Assembly (NCBI GenBank): GCA_026400755.1
Contig: JAPLOM010000063.1
Location: forward strand, 24,333-60,363
Length of the DNA stretch: 36,031 nt
Source: Alphaproteobacteria bacterium
Lineage (GTDB): Bacteria; Pseudomonadota; Alphaproteobacteria; CADEGL01
Direction of reading: 5' to 3'
Part shown: positions 1-11,620 of the stretch, piece after piece
Layout: every line of letters begins with the position of its first letter
Position numbering within the stretch: position 1 is the stretch's first letter
Translations under genes and position numbers: made by a program
The notes under the pieces: generated by a model
Seen by the model: only the letters and a program-made list of their open reading frames with translations
Databases searched by the model: none
Told to the model about the DNA's origin: nothing

Positions 1-309
1 AAGATCGTCGGCCAGCCGCTGGCCTCTTTGTTCCCTGGCGCCTCGACGGTGGTCGGCGGTGCCTCGTCCGCGCATATCGAGGCCGCGATCACACGTCATG
101 GCGAGGACGTGAAGGTCGAATGCACTCTCTCGAGCATGGAGCATGCCGGCTCGACTATGACCATCTGCCGTGATACCGCTGTCGTCGGCGGCCGGGCCGC
201 ACGACTCATCGCGCAGCACGGCACGGCGTGTTTCCGGAGAGGCCCGGCCAGATTTGGCGGCTTTAGCGGCTGGCTCCTGCTGACCCATATCTGGCTCCTG
301 CGCCTGTGA
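1..309 (+). CDS. C-terminal fragment of a PAS-domain signalling protein (start outside window)
   Basis: The frame is open from the first base and ends at a TGA at 307-309, so this is the 3' end of a gene starting outside the window. The first 55 or so residues resemble the second half of a PAS fold: a G-Q-P-L-x-x-L-F-P stretch, then a segment like the PAS core strands (VKVECTLSSMEHAG) and an I-C-R-D that matches the usual end of a PAS domain. After that point no HAMP, kinase or GGDEF domain follows. The last 45 residues are arginine-rich and end in a short hydrophobic tail (SGWLLLTHIWLLRL). I read it as a PAS sensor whose natural end may be truncated. Moderately sure of PAS, unsure of the tail. 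Confidence 0.5.
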   Translation, partial: KIVGQPLASLFPGASTVVGGASSAHIEAAITRHGEDVKVECTLSSMEHAGSTMTICRDTAVVGGRAARLIAQHGTACFRRGPARFGGFSGWLLLTHIWLLRL

Positions 310-428
310 TGTTTGTCCAACCTCGCGCGGTCGAGGCGGTTCCTCTACAGGGGTCGGACACGGAGCAAACTTTGTTACTTTCTGGTCGGAATTGTGGAAC
401 TCGCGACGGCGGGAGCAGTTTTGTTCCC

Positions 429-641
429 ATGACCATCTTGCTGCATTTCGATAGCCCCCATCAGTTCACTGTCTTGGTCGACGGCAAAGAGCGGGCGCGC
501 ATCCGCAAGATGGCCGAGAATTGGCGCCTTTTCCGCACCGATCAGGAGCGCTATTCGGATGTGGATGTGACGACAGCCATCCGCGATCACCGCAAGCTGC
601 GCACGATCATCCGCGAGGTTCTGGCGGCCGACGCAGCCTGA
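429..641 (+). CDS. Small hypothetical protein (70 aa)
   Basis: I do not recognise this gene. The frame is open from 306 (GTG), but the segment before residue Met at 429 is low in protein-like character. The ATG at 429 has a GGGAG sequence about 13 bases upstream, so I prefer this start. The product is short, soluble and charged (MTILLHFDSPHQFTVLVDGKERARIRKM...), with no signal peptide or transmembrane segment. It ends two bases before the next small gene, so the two are probably co-transcribed. A longer product starting at 306 or 309 is possible. Confidence 0.4.
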   Translation: MTILLHFDSPHQFTVLVDGKERARIRKMAENWRLFRTDQERYSDVDVTTAIRDHRKLRTIIREVLAADAA

Positions 642-642
642 G

Positions 643-912
643 ATGATGTCGTGGCTGCTCTTGGCGTTCGTCCTCTGCGGGCTGGTTGCCATGATCGCAA
701 CCATCAAGGGCCGCTCTGGCGTTTCGTGGTTCGTCTATGCGTTGCTCGTTTTCCCTGTCGCTTTCGTCCATGTCCTGATGATCCGCAGCCGCCGTCCCGA
801 AACCGGCGTCGAGCCGCGCACGGCCGCGCAAGCCGACGCCGAGATCGCGGCGAAGCTGCGCCAGGACGACGTCATCCGGCATCCGGGCGACGGGCCGCCG
901 GCGCCGCGCTGA
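643..912 (+). CDS. Small membrane protein, unknown function (89 aa)
   Basis: The product has two hydrophobic segments, about residues 2-20 and 29-47, joined by a short positive loop containing K-G-R-S and a tryptophan. A charged tail of about 40 residues follows and would lie in the cytoplasm. The pattern of helix, KGRS-x-x-x-W, helix is seen in small inner-membrane proteins of alphaproteobacteria with no known role. It starts immediately after the previous small gene. A second ATG lies one codon downstream. A weak CCGCC/GGCGG hairpin at 930-946 follows the stop but has no T-run. Confidence 0.5.
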   Translation: MMSWLLLAFVLCGLVAMIATIKGRSGVSWFVYALLVFPVAFVHVLMIRSRRPETGVEPRTAAQADAEIAAKLRQDDVIRHPGDGPPAPR

Positions 913-999
913 TGCGCAATCAAGCTGCCCCGCCGCTGGTTGGCGGAGTCGTCAGGTTGTTCTCTAATTATCAGGATGCTTGGTCGACCAGCCGCGAAA

Positions 1000-1076
1000 T
1001 GGTCGGAGTGAGAGGATTTGAACCTCCGGCCCCTACGTCCCGAACGTAGTGCTCTACCAGGCTGAGCTACACTCCG
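1000..1076 (-). tRNA. tRNA-Pro (anticodon CGG)
   Basis: Read on the minus strand the 77 bases fold as a full cloverleaf. The acceptor stem is CGGAGTG/CACTCCG, the D arm has GCTC/GAGC, the anticodon stem is CTACG/CGTAG around loop TTCGGGA, and the T arm is GGAGG/CCTCT around TTCAAAT. The discriminator base is A and the 3' CCA is encoded. The anticodon is CGG (1040-1042 on the plus strand), with the usual T33 and G37, so it decodes the proline codon CCG. Confidence 0.97.
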
Positions 1077-1096
1077 ATTTCGGCTGGCTGGGCGGT

Positions 1097-1125
1097 TGTA
1101 TAGCGCCCAAGGGCCGGGGTCGCAA
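1097..1125 (-). promoter_or_regulatory. Probable promoter of tRNA-Pro
   Basis: On the minus strand a -35-like TTGCGA (1120-1125) and a -10-like TATACA (1097-1102) are separated by exactly 17 bases. The mature tRNA begins about 20 bases downstream of the -10 box, leaving a short 5' leader. Each box matches the sigma-70 consensus at four of six positions. Confidence 0.55.
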
Positions 1126-1145
1126 CCGCGCCGGGCGGCCCGCGC

Positions 1146-2168
1146 CTAGTAGGCGCGGTCGATGCAGAAGTCGATGACCTCGAGCAAGGCGGCCTTTTCC
1201 GGCCCGTCGGTGAAGATGCCCAGCGCGTCGCGGGCGATGGAGCCGTAGTGGCGCGCCCGCTCCACCGTGTCGCGCAGCGAGCCGTGGCGTTCCATCAGCG
1301 CGATGGCGCTGGCCAAGTCGGTTTCGTCCTGCTTCATGTCTTCCAGCGTGCGGCGCCAGAAGCTGCGTTCCTCGTCATCGCCCCGTCGGAAGGCCAGGAT
1401 GACGGGCAGGGTGATCTTGCCGTCCTGGAAATCGTCGCCCACGGTCTTGCCTAGGGTGGCCTGGGCGGCCGAGTAGTCGAGCACGTCGTCGACCAACTGG
1501 AAGGCGATGCCCAGGTTGAGGCCGTAGCTTTCCAGCGCCTCTTCCTCGACGCGGGGCCGGGCGGCCACGACCGCGCCGATCCGGCAAGCCGAGGCGAACA
1601 GGGCTGCCGTCTTGCAACGGATGACCTCGAGATAGGCCTGTTCGCTGGTCGCCGTGTCGTTGGCGGTCACGAGCTGTTGTACTTCGCCCTCGGCGATGGT
1701 GGCCGAGGCGCGGGAAAGGATGTCCAGCACCGACAGCGAGCCGTCCTCGACCATGAGCTGGAACGCGCGGCTGAATAGGAAATCGCCGACCAGCACGCTG
1801 GCCTTGTTGCCCCATACGGCGTTGGCGGTGGCGCGGCCGCGGCGCAGCGCGCTGTCGTCCACCACGTCGTCGTGCAGAAGGGTCGCGGTGTGGATGAACT
1901 CGACCGCGGCGGCCAGGGCGATGTGGCGGTCGCCCTTGTGGCTGCACATGCGCGCGGCGGCCAAGGTCAGCATCGGGCGCAGGCGCTTGCCGCCCGCTGC
2001 GATGATATGGCCGGCCAATTGCGGGATCAGCTCTACGGAGCTGCGCATGCGGCGCAAGATGACTTCGTTGACCTTGTTGAGGTCGTCGGAGCACAGCGCG
2101 TGCAGCCGCTCGATGCCCGCGCGGCTGCCTTTTCCCGGCTCGGTCCCGAACTTGACGACGACCGCCAC
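1146..2168 (-). CDS. ispB: Polyprenyl (octaprenyl-type) diphosphate synthase
   Basis: This trans-isoprenyl diphosphate synthase would extend farnesyl or geranyl diphosphate with isopentenyl diphosphate to make the side chain of ubiquinone. With the start at 2168 it is 340 aa. The first aspartate-rich motif DDVVDD is at about residues 100-105, preceded by the substrate-binding GGKRLRP (59-65). The second motif LVDDVLDY is at about 225-232. I chose GTG at 2168 because an AAGGGGG ribosome-binding site lies five bases upstream and a good promoter places transcription start near 2199. The alternative TTG at 2192 would leave only a few leader bases. It is divergent from the DUF2007 gene. Family assignment is firm; chain length of the product cannot be read from sequence alone. 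Confidence 0.93.
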   Translation of the reverse strand: MAVVVKFGTEPGKGSRAGIERLHALCSDDLNKVNEVILRRMRSSVELIPQLAGHIIAAGGKRLRPMLTLAAARMCSHKGDRHIALAAAVEFIHTATLLHDDVVDDSALRRGRATANAVWGNKASVLVGDFLFSRAFQLMVEDGSLSVLDILSRASATIAEGEVQQLVTANDTATSEQAYLEVIRCKTAALFASACRIGAVVAARPRVEEEALESYGLNLGIAFQLVDDVLDYSAAQATLGKTVGDDFQDGKITLPVILAFRRGDDEERSFWRRTLEDMKQDETDLASAIALMERHGSLRDTVERARHYGSIARDALGIFTDGPEKAALLEVIDFCIDRAY

Positions 2169-2205
2169 AGAAGCCCCCTTCACGTCGTACAATGGTGATG
2201 GCGGG

Positions 2206-2233
2206 AGAATAAGCGCGGATAGGGACCGGTCAA
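2206..2233 (-). promoter_or_regulatory. Probable ispB promoter
   Basis: On the minus strand TTGACC (2228-2233) and TATTCT (2206-2211) are 16 bases apart. They match the sigma-70 boxes at five and four of six positions. The predicted start of transcription is near 2199, upstream of the chosen ispB start. Confidence 0.5.
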
Positions 2234-2272
2234 GGGAAACCGGCCCGCCGCGCCCGCGGAAGGGCAGCGGAT

Positions 2273-2509
2273 TTGCGCGAATTGTTGCGTTCCAATGACG
2301 CCGTGATGCTGTCCTGGGCGATCGCGGTGCTGGAGGCCGAAGGAATCGCGGCGGTCCTGCTCGATGCCTACACCAGTTCCGTCGAGGGAAGCATCCTGGC
2401 CATCCCCCGGCGCCTCATGGTCGGAGAGGAAGACTATGTCCGCGCGCGGCGCATCCTGGCGGATACGGGGGCCGTGGATCTGTCGCCCGACCGGCCACCC
2501 TGGCGCTAA
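2273..2509 (+). CDS. DUF2007 family putative signal-transducing protein (78 aa)
   Basis: The start MRELLRSNDAVMLSWAIAVL, the central I-A-A-V-L-L-D and the SSVEGSILAIPRRLMV stretch are typical of DUF2007 proteins, small cytoplasmic proteins often labelled putative signal transducers. The start is a TTG at 2273, supported by the GGAAGG ribosome-binding sequence upstream and by the family's usual N-terminus. Length is normal for the family. It sits next to ispB on the opposite strand, a frequent arrangement in alphaproteobacteria. Its biochemical role is not known. Confidence 0.8.
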   Translation: MRELLRSNDAVMLSWAIAVLEAEGIAAVLLDAYTSSVEGSILAIPRRLMVGEEDYVRARRILADTGAVDLSPDRPPWR

Positions 2510-2516
2510 AGTCCGC

Positions 2517-2894
2517 TCAGGGCTTGGGCGGAGCGAAGCCGTTCTCCGCGCACAACGCCTTGATGGCGCGATAGGCTTTCAACGGGTTCTGGTTGTCGTG
2601 CAGCTCTTCCCGCTTCAGGATGTATTGGAACATATAGCTGCGAAAGTCGTTCAGGCCGACCTTGTTGGTGCAGTCCAGCAGCCACTTCTCGCTGATTTCG
2701 GGCGCGCCGAATGCCGGGGCCAGGAACATGCCTTCAAACAGGCCCATCAGATAGGCCTTCTTTTCCAACCCATCCATGTCCATGTATCCCTTCCCGGTGA
2801 CATAGCCGCCGACGATGCGCACCGGCGGAGCTTCCTGGCTCCAGGCGGGCAGGGCGAAGGTGGCGATCAACAGGGCGATCAGGGCGTGTTTCAT
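2517..2894 (-). CDS. Small secreted/periplasmic protein, unknown function (125 aa)
   Basis: The protein begins with a clear signal peptide (MKHALIALLIATFALPAWSQ, cleavage probably after A-W-S). The mature part of about 105 residues has a G-L-F-E-G-M stretch, a W-L-L-D-C pair and a C-terminal A-L-C, so two cysteines may form a disulfide. This layout (glycine-rich helix, W/C, Y, A-x-x-A-L-C) loosely resembles Rap1a/Tai-type periplasmic proteins, but the match is too weak to name. An AAAGGA ribosome-binding site lies before the ATG. It is convergent with the DUF2007 gene and divergent from the methyltransferase gene. Confidence 0.65.
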   Translation of the reverse strand: MKHALIALLIATFALPAWSQEAPPVRIVGGYVTGKGYMDMDGLEKKAYLMGLFEGMFLAPAFGAPEISEKWLLDCTNKVGLNDFRSYMFQYILKREELHDNQNPLKAYRAIKALCAENGFAPPKP

Positions 2895-2926
2895 GGCGGG
2901 ATTCCTTTGACAGCGGAACCAGACGA

Positions 2927-3736
2927 GTGGGCGGCATCATAACGCAAAAGCGAAGCGCCGCGGCGCCGCGAACATCCGAGAGCGAGGACCGGCTGCTTGG
3001 CGGCGCGGTGCGCCTGCGCCAGCCGCGCCAGGGATATCGCGCCGCCATCGATCCTATCTTCCTGGCCGCGTCCGTGCCCGCCAAGCGCGGAGAGCGCGTG
3101 TTGGAGTTGGGCGTGGGCAGCGGCGCGGCCGCTTTATGTCTTGCTCATCGCGTGGCCGGTTGCGTCGTCGTTGGATTGGAGCGCCAGCGTATCGTGGCGG
3201 CACTGGCCGCGCGCAACGCCGAATTGAACGGCATGGCGGATCGTATCGAGATCGTCGTGGGCGATCTGCTCGATCTACCCGCTTCGGTGAAGACGCGGCG
3301 GTTCGACCATGTGATGGCCAACCCGCCCTATTTGCCGCCGGGTCGCGCCGACCGGCGCAAACCGGGCGCGCGCGATGCCAGCGATGTGGAAGGGAGCGCG
3401 GATCTGCGCGCCTGGGTCGATTGCGCGCTGCGCCGCGTGAAGCCGCGCGGCACCGTCACCTTTGTCCATCGCGCGGACAGGCTGGACGCGCTGCTGGCCG
3501 CCTTCGAAGGCCGCGCGGGTGGAATCGTCGTCATTCCTCTGTGGCCGAAGGCGGGCACGGCCGCCAAGCGTGTGATCGTGCGGGCGCGGACGGGTGTGGC
3601 CACGCCCTTGATCCTGACCGCGGGCCTGATCCTGCATCAGCCGGATGGTTCTTTTACTCAAGCAGCCGAGCGAATCCTGCGCGAAGGCGCGGTGCTGGAG
3701 CCGGCTTCGATTGGCAGCATGGCCACGGCGGATTAA
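2927..3736 (+). CDS. TrmN6-like SAM-dependent methyltransferase
   Basis: This is a class I Rossmann-fold methyltransferase. Motif I is LELGVGSGAAAL (about residues 59-70), and the N6-adenine-type catalytic motif NPPY is at 132-135. The N-terminal stretch with R-L-R-Q-P-x-x-G-Y-R-A-x-x-D-P-I-F-L-A matches the tRNA1(Val) adenine-37 N6-methyltransferase group (YfiC/TrmN6). It would therefore methylate an adenine base in tRNA, though rRNA or protein glutamine targets share the NPPY motif. The start is a GTG at 2927; no better in-frame start is nearby. Length (269 aa) is slightly above the E. coli enzyme. The S49 peptidase gene follows after 13 bases. Confidence 0.8.
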   Translation: MGGIITQKRSAAAPRTSESEDRLLGGAVRLRQPRQGYRAAIDPIFLAASVPAKRGERVLELGVGSGAAALCLAHRVAGCVVVGLERQRIVAALAARNAELNGMADRIEIVVGDLLDLPASVKTRRFDHVMANPPYLPPGRADRRKPGARDASDVEGSADLRAWVDCALRRVKPRGTVTFVHRADRLDALLAAFEGRAGGIVVIPLWPKAGTAAKRVIVRARTGVATPLILTAGLILHQPDGSFTQAAERILREGAVLEPASIGSMATAD

Positions 3737-3749
3737 GATTGCGTCCGCG

Positions 3750-4604
3750 ATGCCTCTCCTTCACCTCCTCAAGAAAATACGCGAAGTGCTGAAGCTTCTG
3801 AAGCGTGTGATCCATCCGCCACCGACCGTGGCGGTCATTCCGCTGTCGGGCGTGATCGGATCGTTCGGCCCGCGCCGGCGCGGGCTGTCGCTGGAATCGC
3901 TCGCGCCCGTCATCGCGCGCGCGTTCAAGGTGGGCGGGCTCAAGGCGGTGGCGCTGGCGATTAATTCGCCGGGCGGCTCGCCTGTGCAGTCCGCGTTGAT
4001 CCAGAAGCGCATTCGTGCGCTGGCCGAGGAGAAGAAGGTGCCTGTCTTCGCCTTCGCCGAGGACGTGGCGGCGTCGGGCGGCTATTGGCTCGCGCTGGCG
4101 GGCGACGAGGTCTATGCCGACGAAAATTCCATCGTCGGTTCGATCGGCGTCATCAGCGCGGGTTTCGGCTTTCCCGATGCGATCCGGCGCCTGGGCATCG
4201 AGCGCCGCGTCCACACGGCGGGCGAGAAGAAGTCCTTTCATGATCCTTTCCAGGACGAGAAGCCTGAGGACGTCGCGCGGCTGCGCGCGCTGCAAGATGA
4301 GATCCACGAGAATTTTCGCGACTTCGTGCGCACGCGCCGCGCGGGCAAGCTGAACGCGCCGGAGACCGAACTGTTCACGGGAGAATTCTGGACCGGCCGC
4401 CGCGCCGTCGCGCTGGGTCTGATCGACGGGCTCGGCGATCTGCGCACGGTGATGCGCGCGCGGTATGGTGAGAAGGTGCGCTTCCGCGTTTTCCGTCAGG
4501 AACGCAGCTTGGTGGGTTCGCTGTTGCGCGGCCAGCAAGAATGGCCGGAACACGCCCTGGCCGCGTTGGACGAGCGTCTGTGGTGGAGCCGGTACGGCCT
4601 ATGA
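3750..4604 (+). CDS. S49 family peptidase (short SppA / signal peptide peptidase type)
   Basis: The 284-residue product has the single-domain SppA fold. It carries the LAINSPGGSP oxyanion-hole stretch (69-78), the nucleophile Ser109 in AASGGYW, and the candidate general-base lysine at 160-161 (GEKKSF), placed as in the half-size bacterial SppA enzymes. Such peptidases degrade cleaved signal peptides or other membrane-associated peptides. The N-terminal helix (MPLLHLLKKIREVLKLLKRV) is amphipathic and not a full transmembrane segment, so membrane attachment is uncertain. The frame is open further upstream to 3645, but that part overlaps the methyltransferase gene and is not family-like. The stop overlaps the next start as ATGA, indicating coupling. 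Confidence 0.88.
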   Translation: MPLLHLLKKIREVLKLLKRVIHPPPTVAVIPLSGVIGSFGPRRRGLSLESLAPVIARAFKVGGLKAVALAINSPGGSPVQSALIQKRIRALAEEKKVPVFAFAEDVAASGGYWLALAGDEVYADENSIVGSIGVISAGFGFPDAIRRLGIERRVHTAGEKKSFHDPFQDEKPEDVARLRALQDEIHENFRDFVRTRRAGKLNAPETELFTGEFWTGRRAVALGLIDGLGDLRTVMRARYGEKVRFRVFRQERSLVGSLLRGQQEWPEHALAALDERLWWSRYGL

Positions 4605-4825
4605 TCCTGAAACTGATCCTTCTTGTCCTGGCTATCTTCGTCGTCTGGAAGGGCTTCGGCATCTACAAGAAGATGGAGGCCGCGCGGCGAGAGCTGCCCA
4701 AGCGCCAGGCAGCCGAACGCAACACCCCGATCGCCGCCGATGCGGTCGAATGCAGCCTTTGCGGCACCTATTTCGCGACCAAGCCCGTCGCCTGCGGCCG
4801 GGCGGATTGCCCCTACAAGGCCTGA
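4601..4825 (+). CDS. Small membrane-anchored zinc-ribbon protein (PP0621-type, 74 aa)
   Basis: An N-terminal transmembrane helix ([21 protein letters not shown]) is followed by a basic linker. A C-terminal cysteine cluster comes last: C-S-L-C-G-T-Y-F, then A-C-G-R-A-D-C-P-Y, a CxxC plus CxxxxC arrangement that can hold zinc. This matches the PP0621-like family of short proteins of unknown role. The ATG overlaps the stop of the S49 peptidase gene, and glyQ follows 70 bases later. This order is common in Rhodospirillales, so it is probably one operon. Confidence 0.8.
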   Translation: MILKLILLVLAIFVVWKGFGIYKKMEAARRELPKRQAAERNTPIAADAVECSLCGTYFATKPVACGRADCPYKA

Positions 4826-4895
4826 GCGCCTTGCCTTGGGGGGAGGGGGTGGGTACTGTCCGCCGCGCCCCAATCGCCCCTCGGATGCCCGACCG

Positions 4896-5756
4896 ATGAC
4901 CCTGTCTTTTCAGGACCTGATCCTGAAGCTGCACGCCTTCTGGGCGAAGCAGGGCTGCGTGATCTTGCAGCCCTACGACATGGAGGTGGGCGCCGGCACT
5001 TTCCATCCCGCGACCACCTTGCGCGCGCTCGGTCCGAAACCGTGGCGCGCGGCCTATGTGCAGCCCTCGCGCCGGCCGGCGGACGGGCGCTACGGCGAGA
5101 ATCCGAACCGGCTCCAGCACTATTACCAGTATCAGGCGATCCTGAAGCCATCGCCCGCCGATCCGCAGGCCGTCTACCTCGACAGTCTGCGCGAGCTGGG
5201 CATCGATCCGCTCAAGCACGACATCCGCTTCGTCGAGGACGACTGGGAGAGCCCGACGCTCGGCGCCTGGGGCCTGGGCTGGGAAGTCTGGTGCGACGGC
5301 ATGGAGGTGACGCAGTTCACCTATTTCCAGCAGGTCGGCGGTATCGATTGCGATCCGGTCTCGGTGGAATTCACCTATGGCATCGAACGCCTGGCCATTT
5401 ACGTGCAGGGCGTCGAGAATGTCTATGACCTGGACTTCAACGGCGCGGGTGTGAAATACGGCGACGTGTTCTTGCAGTCGGAGAAGGAATTCTCCGCCTA
5501 CAATTTCGAGCACGCGAACACCGAAATCCTATTCCGGCACTTCAAGGATGCCGAGGCCGAGTGCGCCGCGCTGCTCGATAAGAAGCTCGCGCTGCCAGCC
5601 TATGACCAGTGCATCAAGGCCAGCCACACCTTCAATCTGTTGGATGCGCGTGGCGTGATCAGCGTGACGGAGCGCCAGGCCTATATCGCGCGCGTGCGCG
5701 CCCTGGCCAAGGGCTGCTGCGAGATGTGGGTCGCCAGCCAAACGGCGGCACGCTGA
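4896..5756 (+). CDS. glyQ: Glycine--tRNA ligase, alpha subunit
   Basis: GlyQ is the catalytic subunit of the alpha2beta2 bacterial glycyl-tRNA synthetase; it activates glycine with ATP. The 286-residue sequence carries the family's near-invariant blocks: [16 protein letters not shown] near the start, R-R-P[11 protein letters not shown], the [18 protein letters not shown] block and F-T-Y-F-Q-Q-x-G-G. Length is normal. The ATG at 4896 gives the usual N-terminus. The stop overlaps the glyS start as TGATG. Confidence 0.98.
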   Translation: MTLSFQDLILKLHAFWAKQGCVILQPYDMEVGAGTFHPATTLRALGPKPWRAAYVQPSRRPADGRYGENPNRLQHYYQYQAILKPSPADPQAVYLDSLRELGIDPLKHDIRFVEDDWESPTLGAWGLGWEVWCDGMEVTQFTYFQQVGGIDCDPVSVEFTYGIERLAIYVQGVENVYDLDFNGAGVKYGDVFLQSEKEFSAYNFEHANTEILFRHFKDAEAECAALLDKKLALPAYDQCIKASHTFNLLDARGVISVTERQAYIARVRALAKGCCEMWVASQTAAR

Positions 5757-7831
5757 TGGCCGAGCTTCTGCTCGAAATATTGTCCGAGGAAATTCCTGCG
5801 CGCATGCAGGCGCGCGCGGCGGAGGAGTTGAAGCGCTTCGTCTCCGAAAAATTGAAGGACGTGGGCCTGACCTTCAGTCGCGCGGATTCCTACGTTACGC
5901 CGCGCCGGCTGGCGCTCGTGGTGGAAGGCCTGCCAGAGAAACAGCCCGACATCGTCGAGGAGAAGAAAGGCCCGCGCATCGACGCGCCCGAGCAGGCCAT
6001 CCAGGGTTTCCTGAAATCCGCTGGCCTCACCTCCGTCGAACAATGCGAAGTGCGCGACGCGGGCAAGGCGCAGGTCTATTTCCACACGGTGAAGAGGCCC
6101 GGCCGCGCCACGACCGAGGTGCTGGCCGAATTGATTCCGGCCGCGACAATGGCCTTGCCGTGGCCCAAATCCATGCGCTGGGGCGCGCATCCGGTGCGTT
6201 TCGTCCGGCCCATTCACGGCGTATTGGCGGTCTTCGGCGGCAAAGCCATCAAAGGCGCGCTGTCGTTGGGCGACACGGAAATCGCCTTTGGGGCCTCCAC
6301 GCGCGGTCACCGCTTTCTGAACGCGACGGGAATCACCGTGCGTGACTTCGCCGATTACAAGGCGAAGTTGCACAGCGCCAAGGTAATCTTGGACGCGGCC
6401 GAGCGGCGTGAATCGATCCGCGATCAGGCCGCGAAGCGCGCGCAGAATGCCGGCCTTCGGGTGAAGGACGATGCGGGCCTTCTGGATGAGGTGACGGGGC
6501 TGGTCGAATGGCCGGCGGTGCTCATGGGCCGGATCGATCCGCAGTTCATGGATCTGCCGCCTGAAGTTCTGACCGCGTCCATGCGCGCGCATCAGAAATA
6601 TTTCTCGCTGTTGAATGCGGACGGCTCTCTGGCGCCCAATTTCCTGGTCGTCGCCAATATGGAGGCCAGGGACGGAGGGCAGGCCATCGTGGCGGGCAAC
6701 GAGCGCGTCCTGCGCGCGCGCCTGTCCGATGCCAAGTTCTTCTGGGATTTGGACCGCAAGGCGCGTCTGGAAGACCGCGTGCTGGCGCTGCGCAACATCG
6801 TGTTCCATCAGAAGCTCGGCACGGTCGGGCAGAAGGTGGAGCGCATCACGGCGCTGGCGGTCGACCTATCCGAACATATTCCCGGCGCCGACCGCGACCA
6901 TGTGCGCAGCGGAGCGATCCTGGCCAAGGCGGACCTGACCACCGGCATGGTGGGCGAGTTCCCGGAACTGCAAGGCGTGATGGGCCGCTACTATGCGCTG
7001 GCCCAGGGCGAGAAGCCCGAGGTCGCCGCGGCGGTGGCCGAGCATTATTCGCCGCTCGGCCCCAACGACCGCTGCCCGACCGCGCCCACGTCGGTCGCCG
7101 TCGCGTTGGCGGACAAGCTGGACACGCTGGTGGGCTTCTTCGCCATCGACGAGAAGCCGACGGGCTCCAAGGACCCCTTCGCGCTGCGCCGCGCTGCGTT
7201 GGGGGTGATCCGGTTAATCCTGGAGAACCATCTGCGTTTGGCGCTGCGCCCCGCCATCGAGCAGGCGTTCAAGCTGCACGGTTTGTCCGGCGCCAAGGCG
7301 CCGACGGACGATCTGATTGAGTTCTTCGCCGATCGCCTCAAGGTCTATCTGCGCGAAAAGGGTGTGCGTCACGACCTGGTCAACGCGGTCTTCGCGCTGG
7401 GCGGAGAGGACGATTTTGTCCGCCTGCTTGCGCGCGTCGACGCGCTGGCCGCATTCCTGAAAAGCGAGGACGGCGCGAACCTTCTGATTGCCTATAAGCG
7501 CGCGGCCAACATCGTCGCGATCGAAGAGAAGAAGGACAAGAAAAGCTACGGCGAGCTTGTTGACGCGGCGAAGCTGCCCGAGGTCGAGGAGCGCATGCTG
7601 ATGCAGGAAATGCGTACCGCCAGCAAGCGCTTCCAGGCCGCTCTGGCGAAGGAGGATTTCGCGCAGGCCATGGCCGAAATGGCCAAGCTGCGCCGGCCCC
7701 TGGATGCGTTCTTCGACAAGGTGACGGTCAATACGCAGAATCCCGAGTTGCGGGAGAATCGCCTGCGGCTACTCTCCTTTATCCGCGCGACGCTCAATCA
7801 GGTCGCCGATTTTTCGAAGGTCGAAGGTTAG
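5756..7831 (+). CDS. glyS: Glycine--tRNA ligase, beta subunit
   Basis: GlyS (691 aa) is the tRNA-recognition subunit partnering GlyQ. It opens with the characteristic [18 protein letters not shown]. It has the K-P-x-R-A-x-x-E-V and M-R-W-G-x-H-P-V-R-F-V-R-P stretches in the N-terminal body, and the [13 protein letters not shown] block of the HD-like region with Y-S-P-L-G-P-N-D near residue 430. A C-terminal DALR-type anticodon-binding domain ends the protein. The start overlaps the glyQ stop by one base, so the two are made in equal amounts from one message. Confidence 0.98.
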   Translation: MAELLLEILSEEIPARMQARAAEELKRFVSEKLKDVGLTFSRADSYVTPRRLALVVEGLPEKQPDIVEEKKGPRIDAPEQAIQGFLKSAGLTSVEQCEVRDAGKAQVYFHTVKRPGRATTEVLAELIPAATMALPWPKSMRWGAHPVRFVRPIHGVLAVFGGKAIKGALSLGDTEIAFGASTRGHRFLNATGITVRDFADYKAKLHSAKVILDAAERRESIRDQAAKRAQNAGLRVKDDAGLLDEVTGLVEWPAVLMGRIDPQFMDLPPEVLTASMRAHQKYFSLLNADGSLAPNFLVVANMEARDGGQAIVAGNERVLRARLSDAKFFWDLDRKARLEDRVLALRNIVFHQKLGTVGQKVERITALAVDLSEHIPGADRDHVRSGAILAKADLTTGMVGEFPELQGVMGRYYALAQGEKPEVAAAVAEHYSPLGPNDRCPTAPTSVAVALADKLDTLVGFFAIDEKPTGSKDPFALRRAALGVIRLILENHLRLALRPAIEQAFKLHGLSGAKAPTDDLIEFFADRLKVYLREKGVRHDLVNAVFALGGEDDFVRLLARVDALAAFLKSEDGANLLIAYKRAANIVAIEEKKDKKSYGELVDAAKLPEVEERMLMQEMRTASKRFQAALAKEDFAQAMAEMAKLRRPLDAFFDKVTVNTQNPELRENRLRLLSFIRATLNQVADFSKVEG

Positions 7832-7897
7832 AAGCACGGCGGAATATGCGGCCCTTCCCACCGTCCGTTTAAGGCCGGCAGACAAGGGAGGATCGCC

Positions 7898-10626
<2,729 letters not shown>

Positions 10627-10630
<4 letters not shown>

Positions 10631-11520
10631 GCCGCACCCTTCTCCGGCAGGCGCATCCAGCCGGGCAGGCGGGGGACAAGGCGCGCGTCGCCGGCGGTGA
10701 GCGTGCCTCCTGCGGCGTCGAGGGCATCGAGACGGAGAAGCGCCAGACCATGCCCGTCCCGCGTGCTGCGCATGGTTCCGGCATCCTTGCCGTCCAACAG
10801 GATTTGCGTTCCCGGCTCGGGGGCCGTGCCCGAGACCTCGACCGGCACCAGCTTTTTCTTCACCAAACCGCGATACTTGGTGCGTGCGGTCAGCTCCTGG
10901 CCGACATAGCAGCCCTTGTCGAAGTCGACGCCGTTCAATTCCTCGAAGTTGGATTCGAGCAGGATGGATTTCTCGGGCTCCAAATCGCGGCTGCCGTCCG
11001 CCACGCCATGGGAAAGCCGCCAGCGGTCATAGGCGTCGGCGTTGGCGCGCGTGAAGCCGGTCAGTTCGGCCGCGCCGTCGCCCGGCAACATCACGCGGGC
11101 GCCAAGCGCGGCCAGGCGCGGATCGACGAACGCGACGCCTTCGCCAAGGGGTGCGGCAGTCCCCGCGTCCACGCCGAGGCCCAGAGGGGGCAACGCCCCA
11201 TCGCCCCAGGCGGCCAGGATGCGCCAGCCGTCCAGTGTTTCGATCGTGGCCTTGCTGCGCAGCTTGTAGATCGTCAGCCGCTTTTTCAGGTCGTCGCGCC
11301 GCGCGGCCTCGCAGTCGATCAAGAGCGCGCCGTCGCCGCGCACGGCGATGAAGAAGTCGTGGAGGTATTTGCCCTGGGCGGTCAGAAGCGCGGCATGGAT
11401 GGCCTGTCCCGGCGCCGCCTTCTCGATATCGTTGGAGATCAGGCCCTGGAGAAAGGGCCGTGCCTCGGGCCCCGTGACAGACAGGAGGGCGCGGGCGGGC
11501 AGGGCGGCGAATTGCGGCAT
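10627..11520 (-). CDS. ygfZ: YgfZ/GcvT-like folate-binding protein (Fe-S cluster / tRNA modification)
   Basis: The 297-residue protein is related to the T-protein of glycine cleavage. It carries the YgfZ signature K-G-C-Y-V-G-Q-E-L-T-A-R-T with its conserved cysteine. YgfZ/IBA57 proteins bind tetrahydrofolate and support assembly of certain iron-sulfur enzymes and tRNA methylthiolation. I chose the ATG at 11520 (MPQFAALPARALLSVTG) because it fits the family's N-terminus; the frame is open to 11667 but that part is not conserved-looking. It is convergent with ppdK and divergent from the glycosyltransferase gene at 11621, leaving 100 bases for two promoters. Confidence 0.88.
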
Positions 11521-11620
11521 GGGAACCTGGGTTTCTCTTCCGTTTCGGAAGGGTGGGGCGTCCAGCGCGCGGAGGCAAGGGCCTGTCATCCGAAGGCGCG
11601 CGCGGCTACATTCCGGCCCC

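Noticed and set aside
3645-3749. N-terminal extension of the S49 peptidase (35 codons)
   Set aside because: It overlaps the methyltransferase gene and is not like the family's N-terminus. The ATG at 3750 gives a normal SppA-type protein.
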